A stretch of DNA of 64,000 nucleotides from Bog-756 sp963699055 (GTDB taxonomy: Bacteria; Actinomycetota; Acidimicrobiia; Acidimicrobiales; RAAP-2): positions 372,001 to 436,000 of the forward strand of contig CAVOTA010000001.1 of the NCBI GenBank assembly GCA_963699055.1, given 5' to 3'. Each line of letters begins with the position of its first letter. The stretch's first letter is position 1. Made by a program: the position numbers and the translations under genes. The notes beneath the pieces are model-generated. The model searched no databases, was not told the origin of the DNA, and saw only the letters and a list, made by a program, of their open reading frames with translations. Shown one piece after another: positions 51,605 to 58,795 of this stretch.

Positions 51605-53293
51605 CTACGAGGAGAGCCAGATCTGCTGGGGCCAGACCGCCCCACCGATCATGCCGAAGGCCTTGTTGCCGGCCGGCGTCGAGGGATTGTTGAAGTTCTG
51701 CACCTTGGACACCGAGCCCACCGCCCACAGCGTGCGGTCGTACCAGATGTAGGGGAGGTCCGACGAGAGCAGGCGGTTCACCTGCTGGTAGGCGGCCACC
51801 TGGGCCGCCGTGTCGGTGGCCGAGCGTCCCTGGATCAGCGCGGTCTGCATGGCCGGGTCGGTGTTGCGGGCCATGTTGATGGCGAAGCCCGGCGTGCTGG
51901 CATTGGTCGGCGTCCAGAAGATGTAGTTGAGGTCGGGGTTGACCGCACCGAACTGGCGCCAGGTGAGCGCCTCGAACGCGCCGGTCAGGGCCACGTTGAT
52001 GATGGAGTCCTGGAGGATGGGCGCCAGGGTCACGGTCATGCCCGCCTGCTGGAGCACCTGCTGGAGGTACTGGCCGATCTGGCTGCCCTTGGGGTCGGGG
52101 GTGTGGCCGAGGGTGAGCGACGTGGGCGCCCCGGACGCCTTCACCTCGGAGACGAGCTGCTTGGCCTTGGCCAGGTTGTACTCGGGGTAGCCGTTGTCGG
52201 TCAGGTAGTAGGGCGACGACGACGTGAACACGCCGTTCGACGTCTCGTTGACGCCACCGTCGATCACCGTGACGTACTGCTTGGAGCTGGTGGCGTAGGC
52301 CATGGCCTGGCGCAGCTTCAGGTTGTCGAACGGCGCCTTGGAGAGGTTGAGGATCATGCAACCCATGTCCGGCTCGCCGGCGACGTGGACCGAGTCGTCG
52401 CAGTAGTTGTAGGACGAGTTGCTCCGCAGCGCCTGGATGTCCGAGGCGGTGTCGGTGTGCATGATGTCGATCGAACCCGATTCGAGGCTGGCCAGGATCT
52501 GGTCGGTGTCGGGAATTGGCTTGTAGGTGATGCTGTCCAGGTACGGCATGCCGTTCCGCCAGTACTTCGGGTTCCGGGTGGCGGTGAAGTGGTCGTTCGG
52601 CACCCACTCCTGGAAGACGAACGGACCGGTGCCGACCGGGTTGGTCTGGCTTCCCGAGGCCAGCCAGGTGGGCTCGGCCACGAAGGCGAACTGGCTGCCG
52701 ATTCCGCCGCACAGGTAGAAGTCGAAGGGGACCCAGGGCGTCTTCATGGTGATGGTCACCACCTGGGGGCTGGTGACCACGATCGACGAGATGGGCGTGA
52801 GGGCCGGACCGGTGAGCAGCGATGCCTGGTGGGCCTTGAAGTTGGCGGCGACTGCGGCGCCGTCGCACGGCGCGCCGTTGTGGAACGTCACGCCCGACCG
52901 CACGGTGATCGTCCACACCGTGCCGGCCGAGTTGGAGGTGACCGACTCGGCCAGGTTGGGCTGGGGCGTCCCCTCGGCGTCGAGGATCATCAGGGTGTCG
53001 AACACAGTGCGGGCGTAGAGGATGCCGACCTCGTCGAACGTGCCCTGGGTGGGGGAGAAGCCCTTCTCCTCGGCGTCGACGCCGAAGACGAGGGAACCAC
53101 CGGGCTGCGGAGTCGCCGTCGACACACCGTCGTTGCGGGAGGAGGTTCCGCCCGACGTGGTCGTGGTGCTCGAGCCGGAACTCGAGCTGGAGCACGCGGA
53201 CAGCAGGCCGCCCGAGGCCCCGGCGACGGCGATGCCGGCCCCGGCGACGGCACTCTTGGCCAGGAACGAGCGGCGGTCGATGCGATCAGTCAT
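51605..53293 (-). CDS. ABC transporter solute-binding lipoprotein, family 5 (peptide/nickel type)
   Basis: 562 residues. The N-terminus has a twin-arginine motif (DRRSFLAK) followed by a hydrophobic stretch and lipobox LLSAC with C34, so export by Tat and lipid anchoring are likely. The mature protein is a family-5 extracellular solute-binding domain (QPNLAESVT...WTITVRSGVTFHNGAP, then FVFQEWVPNDHFTATRNPKYW). It would capture peptides or similar ligands for an ABC importer. No permease or ATPase gene is adjacent, so the transporter partner is elsewhere. ATG 53293 follows AAGGGGG. Confidence 0.9.
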   Translation of the reverse strand: MTDRIDRRSFLAKSAVAGAGIAVAGASGGLLSACSSSSSGSSTTTTSGGTSSRNDGVSTATPQPGGSLVFGVDAEEKGFSPTQGTFDEVGILYARTVFDTLMILDAEGTPQPNLAESVTSNSAGTVWTITVRSGVTFHNGAPCDGAAVAANFKAHQASLLTGPALTPISSIVVTSPQVVTITMKTPWVPFDFYLCGGIGSQFAFVAEPTWLASGSQTNPVGTGPFVFQEWVPNDHFTATRNPKYWRNGMPYLDSITYKPIPDTDQILASLESGSIDIMHTDTASDIQALRSNSSYNYCDDSVHVAGEPDMGCMILNLSKAPFDNLKLRQAMAYATSSKQYVTVIDGGVNETSNGVFTSSSPYYLTDNGYPEYNLAKAKQLVSEVKASGAPTSLTLGHTPDPKGSQIGQYLQQVLQQAGMTVTLAPILQDSIINVALTGAFEALTWRQFGAVNPDLNYIFWTPTNASTPGFAINMARNTDPAMQTALIQGRSATDTAAQVAAYQQVNRLLSSDLPYIWYDRTLWAVGSVSKVQNFNNPSTPAGNKAFGMIGGAVWPQQIWLSS

Positions 53294-53380
53294 GGTCCCC
53301 CTTATGGACGCTGGCGTCCGGCGTTCGCCGTCGGCCCTTCGTTGCGGTGGTGCCTCGTCAATTCACTGCTCACTGCGCTC

Positions 53381-53400
53381 CCGTGCCGCCTGCGGCACGG
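53381..53400. other. Hairpin in the gap upstream of the solute-binding protein gene
   Basis: A 9-bp stem, CCGTGCCGC/GCGGCACGG, with a 2-base loop in the 287-base gap 53294-53580. The gap otherwise holds only a possible minus-strand -10 (TAACGT, 53457-53462) and the xerC promoter. It could be in the 5' leader of the solute-binding gene. Confidence 0.4.
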
Positions 53401-53568
53401 ACGGACGGGGTGCCCTCACCGCCCCCCGGGGACGGGCACCGCTGCCGCTCGGCCAGACGTTAGCCCTACCGGTCGGCCCGCGGGGGCCATTGCGCCCGGG
53501 GGTCGCGGTGGGCGCGGCCCGGGTCGGGCGGCGGTCGGGAGATGACCGGGCGGCGGGGTCCCCGCCGG

Positions 53569-53574
53569 TACGCT
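53569..53574 (+). promoter_or_regulatory. -10 box of leaderless promoter (xerC)
   Basis: TACGCT, 6 bases before GTG 53581. Confidence 0.5.
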
Positions 53575-53580
53575 CCGAGC

Positions 53581-54482
53581 GTGGACTGGGACCTCGACGC
53601 CTATCGCCGCTCGGTGGCGGGACTGTCGCCGGACACGGTGCGCGCCTATGCCTCCGACGTGGAGCGGTTCGCCGACTGGGCCCGGCGCGGGGCGCGGCGG
53701 GGCCGGGGGAGGTGGACCGGATCACGTTGCGGCGCTACCTGGCGTTCCTCGCCACGCGCCGGTACGCCAAGGCGACCATCTCCCGCACGGCTGCGTCGCT
53801 GCGCTCGTACTTCGGGTGGTGCGCCCGGCGCGGACTGATCCCCGTCGACCCGTCGGTCCGCCTGTCGGCACCGTCGCCGGACTCGCGGCTGCCACGCGTG
53901 CTGGGCCACGCCGAACTCGACCGCCTCCTCGGGCCGTCGCCCACGACCCGTCCCGGCGGCGGGCGGACGACGGACGGGGGCCCGTCGGCCCGGGACGTGC
54001 GGGACGACGCCGTGCTCGAGCTGCTCTATGCCAGCGGGATCCGCGTCGCCGAGCTGTGCGGGCTCGACGTGGGCGACCTCGACCTCCTCCGTGGGGTGGT
54101 CACCGTGACCGGCAAGGGGTCCAAGCAGCGACAGGTGCTGGTCCACGACCGGTGCGCCGGCGCCCTGCGGGCGTGGATCGACGGGCCGAGGGCGTCCTGG
54201 GAGCGGGCGGGCGGGGAGCCGGCCGCCCTGTTCTACAACGCCCGGGGGAACCGGCTCGGACCACGGGACGTGCGCCGCATCCTGGACCGGCGGTCACCGG
54301 TCCCCACCCATCCCCACGCCCTCCGCCACAGCTACGCCACCCACCTGCTCGACGGGGGTGCCGACCTGCGTGTGGTGCAGGAATTGCTCGGCCATGCGAG
54401 CCTGCAGACCACGCAGGTCTACACTCATGTGAGCAAGGAACGCATGCGCTCGGTGTACTCCGGGACGCATCCACGGGCCTAA
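53581..54482 (+). pseudogene. xerC: XerC-type tyrosine recombinase, interrupted by a one-base frameshift
   Basis: The N-terminal SAM-like domain begins in one frame (VDWDLDAYRRSVAGLSPDTV through FADWARRGA). The rest continues in the -1 frame from about 53703 (PGEVDRITLRRYLAFLATRR). The catalytic domain is complete: Arg in YASGIRVAELCGL, Lys in TGKGSKQR, HALRHSYATHLL, GHASLQTTQVYTHV with the His and nucleophile Tyr. The switch lies in the G-run-rich stretch about 53685-53710 and fits loss of one base. It is either a sequencing error, a true inactivation or, less likely, programmed slippage. Xer recombinases resolve chromosome dimers. The xerC-whiG-rpsB neighbourhood is actinobacterial. Confidence 0.8.
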
Positions 54483-54490
54483 GGGGAGAA

Positions 54491-55327
54491 TTGGCGACGC
54501 AACTCGACACGGCCGGGCACGGGATCGACTCCCTCTGGGCCGAGTACAAGAAGACCGGTGCCAAGGCGCTGCGCGACCAGCTGATCGTGCACTACGCCCC
54601 GGTGGTCAAGTACGTGGCGGGCCGTGTGTCGGTGGGTCTGCCCCGCCACGTGGACGAGGCCGACCTGGCCAGCTACGGCATCATCGGACTGATCGACGCC
54701 ATCGAGCGGTTCGAGCCGGCCCGCAACATCAAGTTCGAGACGTACGCCGTGCCCCGCATCAAGGGCGCCATCATCGACGAGCTCCGCTCCATCGACTGGG
54801 TGCCCCGCTCGGTGCGGGCCAAGGCCCGTGCCGTCGAACAGTCGTACGCCAAGCTCGAGGCGAGCCTGCACCGCACCCCGACCGACGCCGAGGTGGCCGC
54901 CGACCTCGAGATGTCCGACGAGGAGTTCCAGACCACGCTGCGCAAGATCTCGTTCGTCGGGGTCGTCGCCCTCGACGAGGTGTTCCGCGGTGGCGACCAC
55001 TCCGACCGGTCGACCCTCGGGGAGACCCTCCCCGACGCGACCGCGGGGCCGCTCGACAGCTTCGAGGTCAAGGAGACCAAGGAGGCCCTGGTCAAGGCGG
55101 TCAGTGAGATGGCCGACCGGGAGAAGACGGTCCTGACCCTCTACTACTACGAGGGCCTCACCCTCGCCGAGATCGGCGACATCCTCGGCGTGACCGAGAG
55201 CCGGGTGTGCCAGATCCACACCAAGGCCGTGCTGCAGTTGCGGGCCAAGCTGGCCGACCGCCCCGAGGGCGCGGGCCGCAAGCTGGCGGGGGGCGCCAAG
55301 GTCGCCCCGGCGCCGGCCGGCGCCTGA
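54491..55327 (+). CDS. whiG: WhiG/FliA-family RNA polymerase sigma factor
   Basis: 278 residues of the sigma-28 class. Region 2 is VHYAPVVKYVAGRVSVGLPR and YGIIGLIDAIERFEPARNIKFETYAVPRIKGAIIDELR. Region 3 is DWVPRSVRAKARAVE. Region 4 has YYYEGLTLAEIGDILGVTESRVCQIHTKAV. In Streptomyces WhiG starts sporulation and is held by the c-di-GMP-dependent anti-sigma RsiG; elsewhere the class drives motility. The start is the TTG at 54491 after GGGGAG (short spacing), 8 bases after the xerC stop, so it is probably co-transcribed with xerC. Confidence 0.93.
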   Translation: MATQLDTAGHGIDSLWAEYKKTGAKALRDQLIVHYAPVVKYVAGRVSVGLPRHVDEADLASYGIIGLIDAIERFEPARNIKFETYAVPRIKGAIIDELRSIDWVPRSVRAKARAVEQSYAKLEASLHRTPTDAEVAADLEMSDEEFQTTLRKISFVGVVALDEVFRGGDHSDRSTLGETLPDATAGPLDSFEVKETKEALVKAVSEMADREKTVLTLYYYEGLTLAEIGDILGVTESRVCQIHTKAVLQLRAKLADRPEGAGRKLAGGAKVAPAPAGA

Positions 55328-55443
55328 CCCCGGTCGGCCTCCCGGGTCCGCCACCCCGCGGATCGCCGTCCCCGACGACCCGGCCCGACGGGCCCCGGTC
55401 GCCTCCGCGGTCGGGCCGAGTGGAGGCCGGAGTCCGCGGGCAC

Positions 55444-55533
55444 TAGCATGGGGCGGTCCCACCGACCGGTGGGACGTCACAGCATCACCTATCCGGACCC
55501 GGCCGCGTCCACGGTCGCCCCGTCACGACGGGG
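55444..55533 (+). promoter_or_regulatory. rpsB promoter and structured 5' leader
   Basis: TAGCAT (55444-55449) is a -10 candidate, with initiation expected near 55456. Exactly there starts a hairpin, GTCCCACC/GGTGGGAC with loop GACC (55456-55475). A second hairpin, CCCCGT/ACGGGG, lies at 55518-55533. The leader is about 115 bases and ends in an AAGGAG ribosome-binding site. Autoregulation by S2 is plausible but not shown. Confidence 0.45.
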
Positions 55534-55572
55534 TGCTGCAGTCGGGGATCAACCGTCACAAGGAGCAGTCAT

Positions 55573-56538
55573 ATGGCCGTCGTCACCATGAAGCAGCTGT
55601 TGGGCGCGGGCGTCCACTTCGGGCACCAGACCCGACGGTGGAACCCGAAGATGCGCCGGTTCATCCTGGGCGAGCGCAACGGGATCTACCTGATCGACCT
55701 CGAGCAGACCATGCAGGGGATCGAGGAGTCCTACGGGTACATCCGGGACCTCGTCGCCGGCGGCGGCACCATCCTCTTCGTCGGCACCAAGAAGCAGACC
55801 CAGGGCCCGGTGGCCGTGTACGCCGACGCATGCGGTATGCCCTACGTGAACGAGCGCTGGCTGGGCGGCATGCTCACCAACTTCCAGACCGTCTCCACCC
55901 GGGTCAAGCGGATGAAGGAGTTCGAGGCCATGCAGAAGGCCGGCGACTTCGACGCCATGCCGAAGAAGGAGGCCCTGCGCCACACCCGTGAGCTCGAGAA
56001 GCTCCAGCGGAACCTGGGCGGCATCCGCGGCCTCGACAAGCTGCCCGACGCCATCTTCGTCATCGACACGAAGAAGGAGCACATCGCCGTCACCGAGGCC
56101 AACAAGCTCGGCCTTCCCGTGGTCGCCGTCGTCGACACCAACTGCGACCCCGACGTCATCACCCACGTGATCCCGGGGAACGACGACGCCATCCGTTCGG
56201 GTGCCCTGCTGTGCCGCGTGGTGGCCGACGCCGTGACCGAAGGCCGGTTCATCGCCCAGAACCGTCCGGCCCCGAAGGCCGCCGCCCCTGCCGCCCCGGC
56301 GGCACCCGCCCCCGCCCCCGCCGCACCGGTCGCCGAGGCCCCCGCCGCCGAGGCACCGGCTGCGACACCCGCCGCACCGGCCGCCGAGGCCCCCGCTCCC
56401 GCACCGGCCCCCGAGGCCGCACCCGCCGCCGAGGCACCGGCTGCGACCCCCGCCGCACCGGCCGCCGAGGCCGCACCCGCCGCCGAGGCTCCGGCCACCG
56501 AGACCGCCGCAGCCCCGAATTCGACCGAGGAGGTCTGA
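55573..56538 (+). CDS. rpsB: 30S ribosomal protein S2 with Ala/Pro-rich C-terminal extension
   Basis: 321 residues. The first ~231 are a standard S2 (MKQLLGAGVHFGHQTRRWNPKM, IYLIDLEQT, NERWLGGMLTNF, VDTNCDPD). The remaining ~90 are a low-complexity Ala/Pro/Glu tail built from repeated APAAEAPA-like units, ending NSTEEV. Actinobacterial S2 proteins often have short acidic tails, but this one is long. ATG 55573 follows AAGGAG. tsf follows after 2 bases. Confidence 0.97.
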   Translation: MAVVTMKQLLGAGVHFGHQTRRWNPKMRRFILGERNGIYLIDLEQTMQGIEESYGYIRDLVAGGGTILFVGTKKQTQGPVAVYADACGMPYVNERWLGGMLTNFQTVSTRVKRMKEFEAMQKAGDFDAMPKKEALRHTRELEKLQRNLGGIRGLDKLPDAIFVIDTKKEHIAVTEANKLGLPVVAVVDTNCDPDVITHVIPGNDDAIRSGALLCRVVADAVTEGRFIAQNRPAPKAAAPAAPAAPAPAPAAPVAEAPAAEAPAATPAAPAAEAPAPAPAPEAAPAAEAPAATPAAPAAEAAPAAEAPATETAAAPNSTEEV

Positions 56539-56540
56539 CC

Positions 56541-57335
56541 GTGTCCGGATTCACCGCCAAGGACGTCCAGAAGCTGCGTCAGCTGACCGGCGTCGGCATG
56601 CTCGACGCCAAGAAGGCGCTCGAGCAGAACGACGGCGACATGGACCGGTCGGTCACCTGGCTCCGCGAGCAGGGCCTGGCCGGCACGGCCAAGCGCGCCG
56701 ACCGCGAGGCATCCGAGGGTGCCGTCGCCGTCGGCCAGACCGACGACGCCGTGTCGATCGTCCAGCTCCGCTCCGAGACCGACTTCGTGGCGAAGTCCGA
56801 CCAGTTCGTCGCCTTCGTGCGCGAGCTCGCCGACCTGGTGGCGGCCAAGGGTGTCGACGCCGTGGCCGAGCGGTCCGACGACCTGGACTCGATGAAGATC
56901 ACCCTCAAGGAGAACATCTCCCTCGGTCGTGTCGTGCGCATCGAGGCCCCGGCCGGTGGCGCCGTCGACTCCTACCTGCACCTGCAGGCCGGTCGTGGCG
57001 TCAACGCCGTGGCGGTGGCCGTCGCCGGAGGCTCGAAGGAGCTGGCCCACGACATCGCCGCCCACATCGCCTTCGCCCGCCCCCTGTACATCAACCGTGA
57101 GGACGTGCCCGAGTCCGAGGTGGCCGCCGAGCGCCAGACCATCGAGAAGATCGCCCTCAACGAGGGAAAGCCCGAGGCGTCGTTGCCGAAGGTGATCGAG
57201 GGTCGCCTGAACGGCTGGTACAAGGAGCGGGTCCTGGTCGACCAGCCCTTCGTCAAGGACGAGAAGCAGACCATCGGGAAGCTGCTCGGCGACGCCACGG
57301 TGACGGAGTTCGCCCAGGTCGTCGTCGGCGACTGA
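56541..57335 (+). CDS. tsf: Elongation factor Ts
   Basis: 264 residues. The N-terminal UBA-like domain (FTAKDVQKLRQLTGVGMLDAKKAL) is followed by the core with the EF-Tu-contacting RSETDFVAKSDQF motif and the HIAFARPLYINREDV region. It recharges EF-Tu with GTP. The GTG start has GAGGAGG upstream within the end of rpsB. The order rpsB-tsf-pyrH-frr is conserved. Confidence 0.97.
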   Translation: MSGFTAKDVQKLRQLTGVGMLDAKKALEQNDGDMDRSVTWLREQGLAGTAKRADREASEGAVAVGQTDDAVSIVQLRSETDFVAKSDQFVAFVRELADLVAAKGVDAVAERSDDLDSMKITLKENISLGRVVRIEAPAGGAVDSYLHLQAGRGVNAVAVAVAGGSKELAHDIAAHIAFARPLYINREDVPESEVAAERQTIEKIALNEGKPEASLPKVIEGRLNGWYKERVLVDQPFVKDEKQTIGKLLGDATVTEFAQVVVGD

Positions 57336-57342
57336 CGGCACG

Positions 57343-58062
57343 GTGGCCGAGCGTCCGCGCATCATCCTGAAGCTGTCGGGCGAGGCCCTGGCCTCGTCGG
57401 CCTCGGACGAGACCATCGACGCCGGCGCCGTCGAGCAGCTCGCCGGCGAGATCGCCCAGACCCGACAGGAGCTCGACCTCGAGCTGGCCGTCATGGTGGG
57501 TGGGGGAAACATCTGGCGGGGCACCACCGGCGCCGGTGCCGGCATGGACCGGGCCACGTCCGACACCATGGGCATGCTGGGCACGGTGATCAACGCGCTG
57601 GCACTGCAGGACGCGCTCGAACAGCACGGCCAGGCCACGCGGGTGCTCTCGGCCGTCCAGATGGCCGAGGTCGCCGAGCCCTACATCCGCCGCCGGGCCA
57701 TCCGCCACCTGGAGAAGGGGCGGGTCGTGGTGTTCGCCGCCGGCATGGGCAACCCGTACTTCACCACGGACACGTCGGCCGCCCTGCGTGCCGCCGAGAT
57801 CGAGGCGTCGCTGCTGTGCAAGGGCACCCACGGCGGTGTCGACGGTGTCTACACCGCCGACCCGCGGCTCGATCCCACGGCGACCCGCTACGACGAGGTC
57901 TCGTTCATGGAGGTCGTGTCCAAGGACCTGCGGGTGATGGATCTGACCGCCATCACGTTCTGCATGGACAACGGCCTGCCCATCCGGGTCTTCGACCTGA
58001 TGGAGCCGGGCAACATCCGCAAGGCCCTCAGCGGCGAGTCGATCGGGACCCTGGTCCGATGA
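57343..58062 (+). CDS. pyrH: Uridylate kinase
   Basis: 239 residues of the hexameric bacterial UMP kinase: RIILKLSGEAL at the N-terminus, MVGGGNIWRG, MDRATSDTMGMLGTVINALAL, GNPYFTTDTSAALRA and VDGVYTADPR. It makes UDP for RNA and envelope precursors. GTG 57343 lies 7 bases after the tsf stop. frr starts 61 bases later with its own -10 box. Confidence 0.96.
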   Translation: MAERPRIILKLSGEALASSASDETIDAGAVEQLAGEIAQTRQELDLELAVMVGGGNIWRGTTGAGAGMDRATSDTMGMLGTVINALALQDALEQHGQATRVLSAVQMAEVAEPYIRRRAIRHLEKGRVVVFAAGMGNPYFTTDTSAALRAAEIEASLLCKGTHGGVDGVYTADPRLDPTATRYDEVSFMEVVSKDLRVMDLTAITFCMDNGLPIRVFDLMEPGNIRKALSGESIGTLVR

Positions 58063-58108
58063 GCGCACCGACCCACAACGCCATCGGGTGCCCGGTGACG
58101 GCGATGGC

Positions 58109-58114
58109 TACGCT
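58109..58114 (+). promoter_or_regulatory. -10 box upstream of frr
   Basis: TACGCT, 9 bases before ATG 58124. The spacing selects this ATG over an upstream in-frame start at 58088. Confidence 0.45.
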
Positions 58115-58123
58115 GGACCGCTA

Positions 58124-58693
58124 ATGGACGACGACCTGATCGCACTCGTGGTGTCCGACACCGGGGACCACATGGCCAAAGCGGTGGAGCACGCCCAGTC
58201 GGAGTTCAGTGCCATCCGGACCGGTCGGGCCACGCCGGCCCTGGTCGAGCACCTGAAGGTCGACTACTACGGCACCGAGACGGAGCTCCGCCAGATGGCC
58301 GGGTTCAGCGTCCCCGAGGCCCGCCTCCTCGTGGTGTCCCCCTACGACAAGAGCTCGCTGGCCGCCATCGAGAAGGCCATCCAGAGCTCCGACCTGGGCA
58401 TCACCCCCTCGAACGACGGCACGGTCATCCGCCTCTCGTTCCCGATCCCGACCGAGCAGCGCCGCAAGGAGCTGGTGAAGGTCGTGAAGCAGAAGGCGGA
58501 GGACGGGCGGGTGGCCGTGCGCAACATGCGTCGCAACGCCCGTCAGGAGCTCGAGAGCATGCAGAAGGACGGCGACCTCTCGACCGACGAGCTCGATCGG
58601 GTGGAGAAGGACCTGGACAAGCTCACCCAGGACCATGTGGCCGCCATCGACCGGCTGCTGGCCCACAAGGAGCAGGAGCTCCTCGAGATCTGA
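58124..58693 (+). CDS. frr: Ribosome recycling factor
   Basis: 189 residues, normal length. The N-terminal segment MAKAVEHAQSEFSAIRTGRA, the central hinge VDYYGTETELRQMAGFSVPE and the C-terminal KELVKVVKQKAEDGRVAVRN and DLDKLTQDHV helices are typical. With EF-G it splits post-termination ribosomes. An in-frame start at 58088 would add 12 non-conserved residues and lies before the -10 box. Confidence 0.97.
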   Translation: MDDDLIALVVSDTGDHMAKAVEHAQSEFSAIRTGRATPALVEHLKVDYYGTETELRQMAGFSVPEARLLVVSPYDKSSLAAIEKAIQSSDLGITPSNDGTVIRLSFPIPTEQRRKELVKVVKQKAEDGRVAVRNMRRNARQELESMQKDGDLSTDELDRVEKDLDKLTQDHVAAIDRLLAHKEQELLEI

Positions 58694-58711
58694 GTGCACC
58701 CGGACGGCGGT

Positions 58712-58759
58712 CCGGACACGACACCGGGCCGACCGACGGCCCGGACACGACACCGGGCC
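58712..58759. repeat. 19-bp direct repeat, two copies
   Basis: ccggacacgacaccgggcc occurs at 58712-58730 and 58741-58759, in the gap between frr and cdsA. Confidence 0.85.
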
Positions 58760-58795
58760 GGCCGTAAGGCCCGTTCCTGGGGAGGAATCATCAGC

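Noticed and set aside
53581..54482. Tyrosine recombinase as an integrase marking a mobile element
   Set aside because: It lies in the conserved xerC-whiG-rpsB neighbourhood, with no tRNA, attachment-site repeats or phage genes nearby. It is the housekeeping Xer type.
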